Shown here: positions 49,001 through 58,480 of the stretch, in pieces
How the letters are laid out: the number at the start of each line of letters is the position of its first letter
Numbering within the stretch: the stretch's first letter is position 1
DNA from: Nipponacmea schrenckii
Lineage: Eukaryota; Mollusca; Gastropoda; Lottiidae
NCBI GenBank assembly: GCA_030562195.1
Contig: CM060199.1
Location: forward strand, 42,846,722-42,910,721
Direction of reading: 5' to 3'
DNA: 64,000 nucleotides
Translations under genes and position numbers: made by a program
Notes under the pieces: model-generated
Seen by the model: the letters and a program-made list of their open reading frames with translations, nothing else
The model's database searches: none
What the model was told of the DNA's origin: nothing

Positions 49001-52000
49001 GTTTAGCCTCCTTATATGTTTGGCGTAAAAAAAGTCCCATTTCCCTTTCTGATTTAGTGATGTATGAAACTATATAAACTACACAGGCATAAGCATCAGT
49101 GACGTATTGTATATCTAGGTTTGCGTTCCATGCTCTTAATATATGAGAATTATACTGATTAATCCATGATGCATTAACACCCCTTTTAAGAACTATGTAA
49201 GTTTTGTTTGTTAGTTTTTCGCATGCTTGTTCAAACGTTTCTTGACTTATGTTTAAATGTGTATATAAAGCAGAAAGTGAACTATAACTTACATCCTCAG
49301 ATGTCAATTCTTTCCATATTGATTCAAGTATTGCTTTTGCGGTTTCATTAGCCATGTTATTCACCCTACTATTTTCACAAGAACCTTGTACGTCATCATT
49401 ATCATTTTCAGCACTATCAGTAGTATTGTTGCTTTCTAAAGAACGACAAATAAACGTTCTGTTAGACGGGGGCTTTGGAAAATTAAATCGACACACCTTC
49501 TTGTTTTTTCGACAAGTTTTGGAATGTTTTGAACTATGTTTTTGCACATTTGAAACAATTTCGTGTAATTCAGGATCTATGTTTTCGTCTGGGAGTTCAC
49601 AGGATATATATTTGTCAATAAATTCGACCACTTTTTCATCTGTGTCAACATCCAATTTTGGACTATCTAAAATGTACACAATTCCATGGATATGGATAGC
49701 GCCTCTAGCTTGGATTTCGGATCTAAAAAACCAGTCCGTAACTTTACCTATTGGATTCGATGGAGATAACATAAATTTCCTTAAAAACAATTTGAATCTC
49801 TGATCAAATAATCTGGCAATTGTGACAGGATTTGATCTTAAAAGTTCACGTTTCTGCATCCAATTTAAATCGCTCACTTTAATATTCGACCCTTGTTGAA
49901 GTAAAATAGTACTCAAGAATGACTCAAAACGTAATTCACTACATGAAAAAGAAACAAAATAGGTTGGAGTACCAAGTTGTCTGATCATTGCAAAGAGGTC
50001 TTTCTGGGTTGCTTGCCAAAATGCTGGACTGCCTCTACAATTTTTCATAAAAGCATATCCGGTGTCTGAACGTAGAATGTTTTGCAATGGTTCATCTTGT
50101 GTCAACATAGCCGCAGTTATGATATTTCCACCCATTCGGCCTTGTCTAAGAGCAATAGATGTACCTGATAAAAGTTGCTGCAATTCATAGATATATTGGG
50201 CATAAAATAAATATTCTGTACATGATGCAAAGCGAGTATCTGCGGACATCAATCTGTTCTTTAAATATTTACCTAGTGTTATTCTTACTTCTCTACTTTC
50301 AGAGAATGTATTCTTACCAGTAGGGAACAAATATGGAAAGGAACAGGCTTCGTTTGATTTATCCATGAGAACTCGAACAGGTCTGTTATTTTCACCTGGA
50401 GAAATAGAAAAAATCTTGTCAGAATTATTCAAAATATTCGACGAAACATCTACCGGTTGAAGACATGAACTTCCTAGTGTATCACAAGTGTACCTTGCTA
50501 TATTTTCATCTAATTCATCTAAATCACTATCATCGTTGTCGTGTGTGTTAGGATTATCAGATTTATTTTCTTCAACTATTGCATGATTATCTAATTCATC
50601 CTGTTCATGTACCCATTCTTGGTTTAAAATTACATCATGATAATGTTTATTGTGTAATTGGAAATAGTTCAGTGCATTTCTAACATTATTTTTTGTGATC
50701 GTTTGAAATTCGTAATGCCCTTTGTTCGATAGTCTTTTCTTAAGTTTCACTCGTATCAATTCATCATCGTTTTGACACCTCGGTAAAACATTTGTCATTT
50801 CAGTTAAATTACTTGGTACACAAATGGCTTCACCAACTATTTTCCTATCGTTTTGAGGAGAGACTTTAACTAATTTTAAAAATACTATATTTTTGGATAT
50901 CAAATGTTTTTCTAAATTATTCAGACAAATAATCTCATTTGGTATTGGTCCAGGGTTCATATTATTAACGACTGATTCGGCTGGCATATTACCTTGTAAA
51001 AGTTTTTTATTACATGTGAAACATATCCATAAAGATTTATAATTATCCGACCATGAACATTTCTCGGAGCACTCGTCATTACAATCATGATAATAAGTTT
51101 TAGTTATACATTTCTTAGCCAAACTTTCAATCTTTTTGCTTTTCTTTTCATAAAGTGCCTCTTGACATTCTTTGACCTGATTTTTAAAAAGTAGTCTATT
51201 GCAAACACAACATACAAAAATTGGACCTTCTGAGGTGTCTTTCTTAAATTGAGCTAAAGCTGTATCAATATTACTCATTTTACTTTTCTTAGATTCTCGT
51301 CTTTTTTTAATAGATTCTTTCAATTTGATTCTATATTTTGTATCATTTTTAAATTTAAAAATACTTTTCTGTTTAACTTTGTTTTTAAATGGTATATCTT
51401 TGAGATACTTAGTTTTTAATTTATTTCCTAGTTCGTTTATATATCTCTGTTTTAATTTGATTCTTAATTCAGATTTATATTTCTCTTTCAAAACTGTTGA
51501 TAATTCTGTTACATATTTAAGTTGCAACGAAGGTTTTAACTTCGTCTTATACTTTTTTTTCATTTTTGGTTTTAACTTCGTTTTATACTTATGTTTCAAT
51601 TCAGGTTTTAACAGGATTTCATATTTTAAGCTTAAACGAAATCTAAAATATTTTTCATATGAGATTTTCTTTTTGCTATTATATTGAATTTTGTCTTTCT
51701 TAGATTTAACTTTGGTCTTATAGTCTTTGAGTTTTAATTGGTATGTATCTTTAAGTATTCTTTTTTTCTTTTCAGACTGCTCATGTGAATATCGCCTACG
51801 TTTTGTTTGTAAACACCAATTGTGACCTCGTTTGCGCTTCTTCGGTTTTGATTTATCCATTTTAACAGATTTTAAATTCTGACTTTTTTCACTTACATCT
51901 CGATTTTCATTTATCTCAACTCTTCTATAAACATTACTCACTATTTCGTAATGATTACCGTTTTTATGGTTCAAATATATTCCCTCTGGTATGTTATTTT

Positions 52001-52340
52001 CACTCATCTGCAAAATAGGAAATCGTAACCATCTGTTATTAGAATACGTATAGATATTAACTTGAAACAAATGAGCTGCAGCATAGATTTCAATTTCAGT
52101 GCCACATGTTCCCGATATTTTCATTTTTGAACGATAAATGTAATCATCAATGGATTGGTAATGTTGTTCTAAAAAGGGTGTGAAGAGTTGAGCATTCGAT
52201 TTCATATGGCGTACTACAGATAACCGTACTTTGTAATGAAAATTTTCACATAAAGTCAATAAATATGATAATGATCGAAAGAGGCAATTTCCATCACCTT
52301 TTATTGCTACATATATTCTGTAGGAGTGGTCAATGTACAA
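46011..52340 (-). CDS. Helentron OTU-Rep-helicase-EEP polyprotein (right copy, main part)
   Basis: 2,109 codons, stop at 46011-46013. The first codon of the frame (TTG) is not a real start: the frame continues that of the upstream 52307-53521 part, from which a 2-nt insertion separates it near 52316. Domains by residue: OTU 10-135 (Asp16, Cys19 in GDGNC; His130 in NHYEI); basic region with 12-residue Lys-rich repeats about 230-315; zinc-binding Cys-rich region about 375-450; Helitron-like N and Rep about 620-1150 (SCSELRFESFL; HUH in AIHIHGIVY near 883; VVYIVSYITK near 1090); Pif1-like helicase about 1420-1880 (GSAGTGKS near 1452, IIDEISMVD near 1540, FGDMWQLKPV, VTIHKVQGLSLDRG, YVALSRIKTL); EEP nuclease about 1885-2109 (FNVQGL, MTETWL, GGVGMYYK, YRPPK, MGDFNQN, GTIIDHVY, SYHEA). 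All catalytic motifs are present. It cuts, strand-transfers and unwinds DNA in rolling-circle transposition. Confidence 0.92.
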   Translation of the reverse strand: MYIDHSYRIYVAIKGDGNCLFRSLSYLLTLCENFHYKVRLSVVRHMKSNAQLFTPFLEQHYQSIDDYIYRSKMKISGTCGTEIEIYAAAHLFQVNIYTYSNNRWLRFPILQMSENNIPEGIYLNHKNGNHYEIVSNVYRRVEINENRDVSEKSQNLKSVKMDKSKPKKRKRGHNWCLQTKRRRYSHEQSEKKKRILKDTYQLKLKDYKTKVKSKKDKIQYNSKKKISYEKYFRFRLSLKYEILLKPELKHKYKTKLKPKMKKKYKTKLKPSLQLKYVTELSTVLKEKYKSELRIKLKQRYINELGNKLKTKYLKDIPFKNKVKQKSIFKFKNDTKYRIKLKESIKKRRESKKSKMSNIDTALAQFKKDTSEGPIFVCCVCNRLLFKNQVKECQEALYEKKSKKIESLAKKCITKTYYHDCNDECSEKCSWSDNYKSLWICFTCNKKLLQGNMPAESVVNNMNPGPIPNEIICLNNLEKHLISKNIVFLKLVKVSPQNDRKIVGEAICVPSNLTEMTNVLPRCQNDDELIRVKLKKRLSNKGHYEFQTITKNNVRNALNYFQLHNKHYHDVILNQEWVHEQDELDNHAIVEENKSDNPNTHDNDDSDLDELDENIARYTCDTLGSSCLQPVDVSSNILNNSDKIFSISPGENNRPVRVLMDKSNEACSFPYLFPTGKNTFSESREVRITLGKYLKNRLMSADTRFASCTEYLFYAQYIYELQQLLSGTSIALRQGRMGGNIITAAMLTQDEPLQNILRSDTGYAFMKNCRGSPAFWQATQKDLFAMIRQLGTPTYFVSFSCSELRFESFLSTILLQQGSNIKVSDLNWMQKRELLRSNPVTIARLFDQRFKLFLRKFMLSPSNPIGKVTDWFFRSEIQARGAIHIHGIVYILDSPKLDVDTDEKVVEFIDKYISCELPDENIDPELHEIVSNVQKHSSKHSKTCRKNKKVCRFNFPKPPSNRTFICRSLESNNTTDSAENDNDDVQGSCENSRVNNMANETAKAILESIWKELTSEDVSYSSLSALYTHLNISQETFEQACEKLTNKTYIVLKRGVNASWINQYNSHILRAWNANLDIQYVTDAYACVVYIVSYITKSEREMGLFLRQTYKEAKQNNLEAKACMRKISTAYLHSREVSGPESALRILGLPLKQFSRCVQFIPTGKNNIKITLPIKVLQSRAKEGTLTDSTIFMVGYVERYLNRPKGKPFDDMCIAKFWSEYRLMSRSENPNIDSEKNPAFELQNELGFIIKRSRTPPAIIRYARFSETKDPDNYYLSNMQLFLPYRLDTQLKPPRFDTHEEFYKSGSIKVSGNLVHVKDIVEQNRKCFQTDIDIESIEETIAKCGGMEDAWAQIAPETELDRIEHEQFRQDNNDDDEESEHEPQIPDIMPSNNNTNKIRSETHISGISKKDAIPLMRSLNEIQTQVFYDIRQYCLDKIHGKNPDPLRMFITGSAGTGKSHLIKCIHFEASRILSKSSESLDELTVLLAAPTGVSAYNIGASTIHNSFSIRKGFRLPYQPLGHETINTLRCKYRNLEIVIIDEISMVDHNLLSYINGRLGQIKGTNSNELFGNICVICFGDMWQLKPVKAFSLCQDSVIDFWNGHFKLVELTEIMRQKDDLAFAHLLNRIRKRKKGEKMLTSDIEMLQSRVTNIEDDCLHIYSTNEQVNRYNTKIISEKCPDSIQIKALDYSKDARSGTMKLKDSFVKATDTPLVELLTIGKGTKVMLVVNLDVSAGLVNGSFGTVTFIENDQNNKPVKIYVKFDSARVRLNNPTSRLPPNVEQGSIPIERHESTHINYKGDVRRQFPLRLAYAVTIHKVQGLSLDRGVVSLDKIFQSGQAYVALSRIKTLKGLTIQNFDEKFIYCDEKIECAINDMPRHLQPERQSSPSDFNIILFNVQGLTTHLEDIKNDQRFLKCNIICMTETWLKNVRNHASLKLDSYFFHNQARADSYDNSTFFKYLQEREHGGVGMYYKMNTNSHILNLGLLNMEYIAFNLPDKNVSVIVIYRPPKYGLDLFIPQLERLLDELQESGHNYIVMGDFNQNVLEGVCPIKNCFTDFGFSQCITDFTTEGGTIIDHVYTSSGINQAHVEFQIVPTYYSYHEAIRITLK

Positions 52341-53521
52341 ACGCTTGGTTCATTTCTGGGAATACGGTTGTCATGAACTAAATAAATCATCTTACATATA
52401 CGCCTTTTGTTTTCATATCGAAGAGGTTTAAATAGAAAATTAGCATCTTCAACGAAGGAAATATGTACATCTTCATCAGGTCTATGATCAGACATACATT
52501 CGTTTGAACCAATGTGATCAGTATCAGAAATGGACTCTTTTGCTACGCACTTTTCATAAGTCACCTCATTTATCGCTTCATTATTCCCTTCGTATATATA
52601 TACATTGATACCTGTAATTTCAAACTGTTCATTGTTTTTACAGTTCATCGACTTACTTAAATTTAAACAGTGATTATAAACTTCTGAAACATTACCATAT
52701 TGTACCAAAATACTAGTTCCATCTGGAATCATCATCCCATGTCGATTTCTAGAATGAGAATCAAATACAAAATAACGATTATTGTTTTTTATAACAGCAA
52801 ATGTGTTCAAATTAAATGTCACAAAGCACGCTTCATAACTACTCAAGCAAATGTCAAGTGCTTCATACATAGAGAGGCCAAAATTGTCAGATACACCAAT
52901 TAACCCAAATTGTGGCTCGTTACTTATTTCTAAGTGAAACGAATTATTTTCTATTTCTATCGTTTCTAAAAGTTCATTTATTAAAATATACGGATGTCTT
53001 ATATTTGATAAATTTTGCAGATATGAATAATACTCATTGCCTAAATCTAAAATTCTGTCTAAAGTAGAGGATTTCCATAATTGTACATCAAGAATCTTAA
53101 AATAAACAATAGCTACTAACGAATTCGGTACACATTGCTTCCCAGCATTCAACATAAATCTATCTCTATCACCCTGATTTCGGACTCCAGTTAAGGCGAT
53201 ATTTTTTTTAGAAGGTAAATTCGTACTTTTAGAATCGAGAAAAAATTCCTTCCGGTCTTTGCTAGTTTGATCTCGAGAAGGTGCATTTTCCAAATTCGCT
53301 AAAGAACCAGTTTTGTTTCGGATTAAATGAATATCTTCGTTCTTTTCTAAAATTTCAGAGTCCATTTTTTTTCTGGATTTTATTTGGCCTGTACTATTTT
53401 TGGCGATGGTATTTTTAGATGACTTTGAAGAAAAAATATCGAACTTCTCAATTTCCTTATTTTCACTTTTTTTTACGAAATTTGCCAATTTAGACGCTTT
53501 AGACTTTTTTGTTCGACCCAT
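52307..53521 (-). CDS. Helentron protein N-terminus with C76-like cysteine protease (right copy)
   Basis: I place the start at the ATG at 53521-53519 (MGRTKKSK), with A at -3 and G at +4; the frame also opens upstream at a TTG. A basic N-terminus (TKKSKASKLANFVKK) is followed by a low-complexity linker. Then comes a domain with GKQCVPNSLVAIVYF, DNFGLSMYEAL and YFVFDSHSRNRHGM, whose Cys and Asp/His arrangement resembles the peptidase C76 (tegument deubiquitinase-like) fold. It ends PTEYM-stop because of two extra bases (ATATATG here, ATATG in the left copy) just before the OTU domain. It was surely translated in one piece with the downstream frame in the active element. The protease assignment is an inference; its substrate is unknown. 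Confidence 0.8.
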   Translation of the reverse strand: MGRTKKSKASKLANFVKKSENKEIEKFDIFSSKSSKNTIAKNSTGQIKSRKKMDSEILEKNEDIHLIRNKTGSLANLENAPSRDQTSKDRKEFFLDSKSTNLPSKKNIALTGVRNQGDRDRFMLNAGKQCVPNSLVAIVYFKILDVQLWKSSTLDRILDLGNEYYSYLQNLSNIRHPYILINELLETIEIENNSFHLEISNEPQFGLIGVSDNFGLSMYEALDICLSSYEACFVTFNLNTFAVIKNNNRYFVFDSHSRNRHGMMIPDGTSILVQYGNVSEVYNHCLNLSKSMNCKNNEQFEITGINVYIYEGNNEAINEVTYEKCVAKESISDTDHIGSNECMSDHRPDEDVHISFVEDANFLFKPLRYENKRRICKMIYLVHDNRIPRNEPSVCTLTTPTEYM

Positions 53522-53602
53522 AGTGAACTCCTCAAATAAATTTCCAGGTGATCTTATCAATATAGTTCAAGTATTCTTTGGTTTAAATATATAATTATTT
53601 TG

Positions 53603-54215
53603 TTAGGCGTATCTTCTGAAGACAATGGACCGCCCGTTATCCACTGAATAGCAGCTAGTAAGACAATAGAGGGCCAATCTATTGAATGTTAGGCGTATTC
53701 CTTAAAACAATGGACCGCCCGTTATCCACTGAATAGCAGTTAGTAAGACAATAGAAGGCCAATCTATTGAATGTTTGTTAGGCGTATTCCTTAAGACAAT
53801 GGACCGCCCGTTATCCACTGAATAGCAGCTGATGAGACAATAGAGGGCCAATCTATTGAATGTTAGGCGTATTCCTTAAAACAATGGACCGCCCGTTATC
53901 CACTGAATAGCAGTTAGTAAGACAATAGAGGGCCAATCTATTGAATGTTTGTTAGGCGTATTCCTTAATACAATGGACCGCACGTTATCCACTGAATAGC
54001 AGCTGATGAGACAATAGAGGGCCAATCTATTGAATGTTAGGCGTAATCTTTTAGACAATGGACCGCCCGTTATCCACTGAATAGCAGTTAGTAAGACAAT
54101 AGAGGGCCAATCTATTGAATGTTTGTTGTTTGTTAGGCGTTTCCTTAATTCAATGGACCGCCCGGTATCCACTGAATAGCAGCTGATGAGACAATAGAGG
54201 GCCAATCTATTGAAT
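53603..54215. repeat. Seven-unit minisatellite upstream of the right Helentron frame
   Basis: Seven units, marked by CAATGGACCG at 53623, 53708, 53797, 53882, 53971, 54056 and 54151, with spacings of 85, 89, 85, 89, 85 and 95 bp. Units alternate between two types (CAGTTAGTAAG and CAGCTGATGAG), giving a higher-order period of 174 bp. Each unit holds a 7-bp stem CAATAGA / TCTATTG around a GGCCAAT (CCAAT-box-like) loop. The left copy lacks the whole block. Confidence 0.9.
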
Positions 54216-56984
54216 CGAACCCTGTTATGCCTAGCGTAAATTTGGGGGCTCAATTCAAATTTACAGCAAGTCGAGATTTTCTTCGGAGGTTGATAGTCTG
54301 AAATAATAAAAGTTAAAGAATAAGAGAATAGTTAAACCCATCTGGAATGAAAAGAAATGTAATGCCTGGTTTCATTTACCTGGATAAAAAATAAAATATA
54401 TAAATAGGCCAACATCTAGAACAAAAATTTAGAGCACGGTAAACTACACCTTGAAGAAAAATGACTGGTTGGTTTAATCCATCTGAAATATAACCAAAAC
54501 CGAATGTTCAATCAACATCCTCAAGTAATTCCCACGTTTACTTATAATTCACTAGTAATAAAAAAAAAAACATCGTGCAACGGTACGGATTAATACACCT
54601 GAAATTTAAAATTTAACAGCATAGCTGAAAACACATGCAATATCTTTGACATTTAAACATTAATGGATAGCAGTAATTAATTTCAATCGATTTATCTTAT
54701 TCCTTTCCCACAGTTTGGATTCAAGTGCCATTGACAATTAGGGCCTACATCTCGCTGCATGGTATAATATAAAATTTAGGTACTAACGTTAAAATCAATA
54801 ACTCCAAGTATTGGGGCACTTTATATGTATATTGCCCATTCATTACAAAGTTTTAGATAAAAATATGTAAGCTTACACATTATAAGCAGTAAATAGTATG
54901 GCTAAAAACTGGATTCATGACTTTTCTGAATTATTTATTGAAATCTAGAATAAGCGATTATGTTCTTTATATGAAAAAGGTTGCAATGTGTCTACGTTTC
55001 GATGTTTAAATTGACTGACGGGTCCGGGCTAGTATATTGTCGAAAATAAAATATTTTCAGTAATGAAAGGGCGAACAAATAACAGACACAATTCCCAGAG
55101 AAAAATAGACATTTCTTTAAAATATACAATAAAATAAATTTTTGAAATTATGAAATAATCTTAAAAAGTTAAATTTGAAAAATTAATAATTAATTCACAC
55201 CATCATTTCATAAACTGCGTGGCAGTATCTCTATGTTAAATGCCCAAAGCAACATTTCCATAAAATATCATAAATTGATCAGTTGTCTCACAGAAAGTAT
55301 AAGGTCAATTGAATGAAAGAAATTATAACGGAGGGACTAATGTGGACGGTGATACATGGGATATTTATCGCTTTTAAAATCAGAAGATTTTTGTTTACGT
55401 TTTTAGCTTGCAGCACACATTGTCAGATGGGTGGGGGAGATCCTCTTGAAAACCATATATGATCGAAAACATGCATCTTCATGATACAGATTTGGGAACA
55501 ATAAGTGCAGAATAAAAACGTCTTTTCGCCCAGTACTCCTGTTCTAGTTTCATGGTAAATCATTAATGCAAGGACAAAGTTTAGTGAATAAGCTGGTATG
55601 ACTTCATTTCTGTCATCATATCAATTCAAATTCATCTACAATTCAATTTTCATTGTGCATAATCCCTTGTAAAGAATAACACCACAATCATACATTGTTT
55701 TAATAATTTCACAAATAGATAAAATATGAGTTCTCTAATTACTGCTATCCACTATTTACTGAACTATAAATTGATATAAATGATTGAATCACAAATGGAA
55801 TAGCTTCTCTCTAAAAAATAACACCATACATTTTTTTTTTATTAATTTCACAAATAAAATAGATAAAAAATGATTTCTTTAATTACTGCTACCCACTAAT
55901 TTACTTAACTAAACATTTGTATTTAAATGATTAAACTCAAAATCACAAATGGTTTCCATAATATATTATCTTTTAACTTATCAATGTTTGAATCTTCTGT
56001 TTATAAAAGTTTCATTGATTTATGTCCAAGCAATACAAATTTATTTTATATCATAATTATCAGACATGACATTATGAAACATACACATCTTTAGAAAAAT
56101 ATATCTCAAATCTTTATTTGTTACACAAATTTGATACAGAAATGTTTCTATTTAATGGATAATTATAATAAAAAAGATTTATAATACATACACAAAATGA
56201 AGAAATCACCCCTGAAATAAAAAGTATATCAATGATGAACGGATTTTCAAGATAGTATTGACAATATAACTTTTGTATACTAGTTTCACAGGTAAAGTTT
56301 GCTTATTTTTTCACACAAAAGCCATCTTCATAAGCGTAAAATTTTTCTTCAGTCAATCCAAAAGGCAAATATCTACACAGTATGTCATAAAGTATAGCAC
56401 ACCGACAAATTGTTAAAAAGATAATAGATTACAGAATTCTCTATAACTATGACATAGTTTATCTGAAACAATAGCAACCAAATAACTGTTAAATTTTTAG
56501 ATTTGAACCATTAAATGCATACCAAACTAAATTATGGATGGTTCTTACAGTACAAACAGGAAGTAGTTCGGATATGTTGTTTTCATTTTAATATTATTGT
56601 TTCGTATGCAATTCAATGTTCACAAAGATTCCTGGAACAGATTCTTACTTACCACTGAACGGGTGGAAGATTTTCAATAATATAAATAGAAAACTGCTCT
56701 AAATTGTCTCTTTCAAACCTGAAATGAATTGTGTGTAAAACGGGTCAGGAAAGGTCCAATAAGTAATGAACAACAATAAGTAAGATGTGGATATTTTCTG
56801 AACAAACAGATAATACAATAAGACGGAATTCTGAAAATAATAATTTAACTCGTTAAAAAGTCAGACTATATTTTACATGTTCCTTAAGCAGCCGCAAGAG
56901 TCCTGGTTTTACTAACCACCAAGAAAAAGGTTTGCGGGTTGGTGGTACTTGACAAGTTAATGTTCGCTACTGAGCTCTAGTCTT

Positions 56985-57093
56985 GGTATAGCAAAGATTC
57001 TGGTTCTGAAAATTGGCTGAAAGCCGAACCAAATCAGGCACCTAAGCGCCATCAATACATGTCAACCGTCTAGACCACTCGGCCAACGGACCG
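56985..57093 (-). mobile_element. tRNA-derived SINE fragment, minus copy of a head-to-head pair
   Basis: On the minus strand it begins GGTCCGTTGGCCGAGTGG with an A box TGGCCGAGTGG and continues like the copy at 57119. An internal deletion has removed the B box. The two copies share the tail AGCCAATTTTCAG. The leader of the left Helentron lacks this insertion. Confidence 0.75.
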
Positions 57094-57118
57094 GTCTGCT
57101 GCCTTCTATTTTTGTGGA

Positions 57119-57240
57119 GGGTCCGTTGGCCGAGTGGTCTAGACGGTTGACATGTATTGCTGGCGATTAGGTGCCTGACTCTGAGATCGCTGGTTCAAAA
57201 CCCGTTCGGGTCTCAGCCAATTTTCAGCACTATAATCTGT
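57119..57240 (+). mobile_element. tRNA-derived SINE, plus copy of a head-to-head pair
   Basis: A box TGGCCGAGTGG at 57127-57137 and B box GGTTCAAAACC at 57192-57202, spaced as in a tRNA with a long variable arm (Leu/Ser type). The sequence then runs into AGCCAATTTTCAGCAC. With the inverted copy 25 bp away it can form a hairpin of about 75 bp. It could be described as a tRNA pseudogene; the inverted duplicate and shared tail favour a SINE. Confidence 0.75.
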
Positions 57241-58029
57241 GCTATACAAAGAAAGTGTTATCACAATAACGAAAATATTGATGCAACAGCACTTTCTAAA
57301 TGACATTAAATCATCTCAAATTTAGAATTGGCGTAGCCTCACTTAAAATAGAAACTGGCAGGTTTGGAATTAGAAAAAAACGATTCTATTTCACATTTAA
57401 AACTTTTAATGAATATAAATAGCATTGATTTATTAATTGTCCTTTATATCTCGGAACTATTTGATTTTATTCGTAAAAATATTCAAGAAAAGCGCAAAGC
57501 CAGCTATGATATTCTTAATATAATATAAGAAACCAGTGTGTGTATATTTCTAATTAAATATTTAATACCTTTTACTTTTAATATGTTAATTAATTTTTAT
57601 TTATAAACTTTATACCGGGTAATGATTTTTATTATTGTAATGCTGTGACAGCATCTTTTCTTATAATTCCTTTATTTAATGGCAATTTAAAAAAAAAATA
57701 TTTTTATTATAACAAACAAAAAAAAAAAAAAAAAAAAATATAATAAAAAAGGAATGAAAATATTAGTGAGGCGTAAATACATTTAAGTCATAGTACGTGT
57801 ATAATAAAATACTAACTACAGAATGAGAAGAAAACACTCAACTAACTAAACAAGTGGTTGCACAGCAAGATACGCCCACTTTAAAGTATATTTTCTGTTT
57901 TAACACAGGCAGAAACTCTAACATTATTTAGGTCTAATCCAAGTTCTCATCAATATCAATGTTCACTCCAAATTTCTTTTAAATCAGATGAAACCTAGTC
58001 TCTATTTCATTTACTATATAGCTTATTTC

Positions 58030-58480
58030 CATGTGCTTGGACTAAGTCAAGGGCAATAAATCAGATTCAAATCAAATGAAAACTGTAGTCTCTATAGCGT
58101 TCACAAGCCAATTATTTCCATGTGCTTGGACTTAGTCAAGGGCAATAAATCAGGTTCAAATCAAATGAAAACTGTAGTCTCTATAGCGTTCACAAGCCAA
58201 TTTTGACGCGTTATGACTAAGTCAAGTGCAATAACTAAAGAACTGTTCATCGAAAAATCGCCTTTTTCAAACTTGACCGAGATATCATCAATATTAATGA
58301 TTACAGTAAGTTTCATTCGAATCCGATGAAAACTTCAGTCTCTATCGCGTTCACAAGCCAATTTGACATGTTTTGACTAAGTCAAGTGCAATAACTCAAA
58401 TCCGACAAAAACTGTAGTCTCTGCGGTCACAAGAAATTGTAGACGGACGGACCAACGGACGGGGTGACTACAATATACGA
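58030..58480. repeat. Tandem repeats with AGTCAAGNGCAATAA core
   Basis: Four or so related units of about 100 bp (58030, 58125, 58205, 58375), each with GACTAAGTCAAG.GCAATAA and AAAACTGTAGTCTCT, ending in a GACGGACGGACC.. stretch. The left leader lacks this block. A related piece is at about 3340-3545. Confidence 0.7.

Noticed and set aside
49354..49803. Antisense frames of about 150 codons (also 28570-29019) inside the Helentron coding region
   Set aside because: They mirror the conserved Rep coding sequence in another frame; conservation is explained by the sense protein.
53603..54215. Hammerhead-ribozyme-like CTGATGAG next to a stem in the minisatellite units
   Set aside because: Only three of seven units have CTGATGAG (others CTAGTAAG or TTAGTAAG), the position expected to be GAAA reads GAAT, and no third stem with a cleavage triplet is seen.
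57119..57240. A functional tRNA gene (Leu/Ser type)
   Set aside because: The anticodon region does not fold convincingly, a partner copy lies inverted beside it, and shared sequence extends past the tRNA-like part, as in a SINE.
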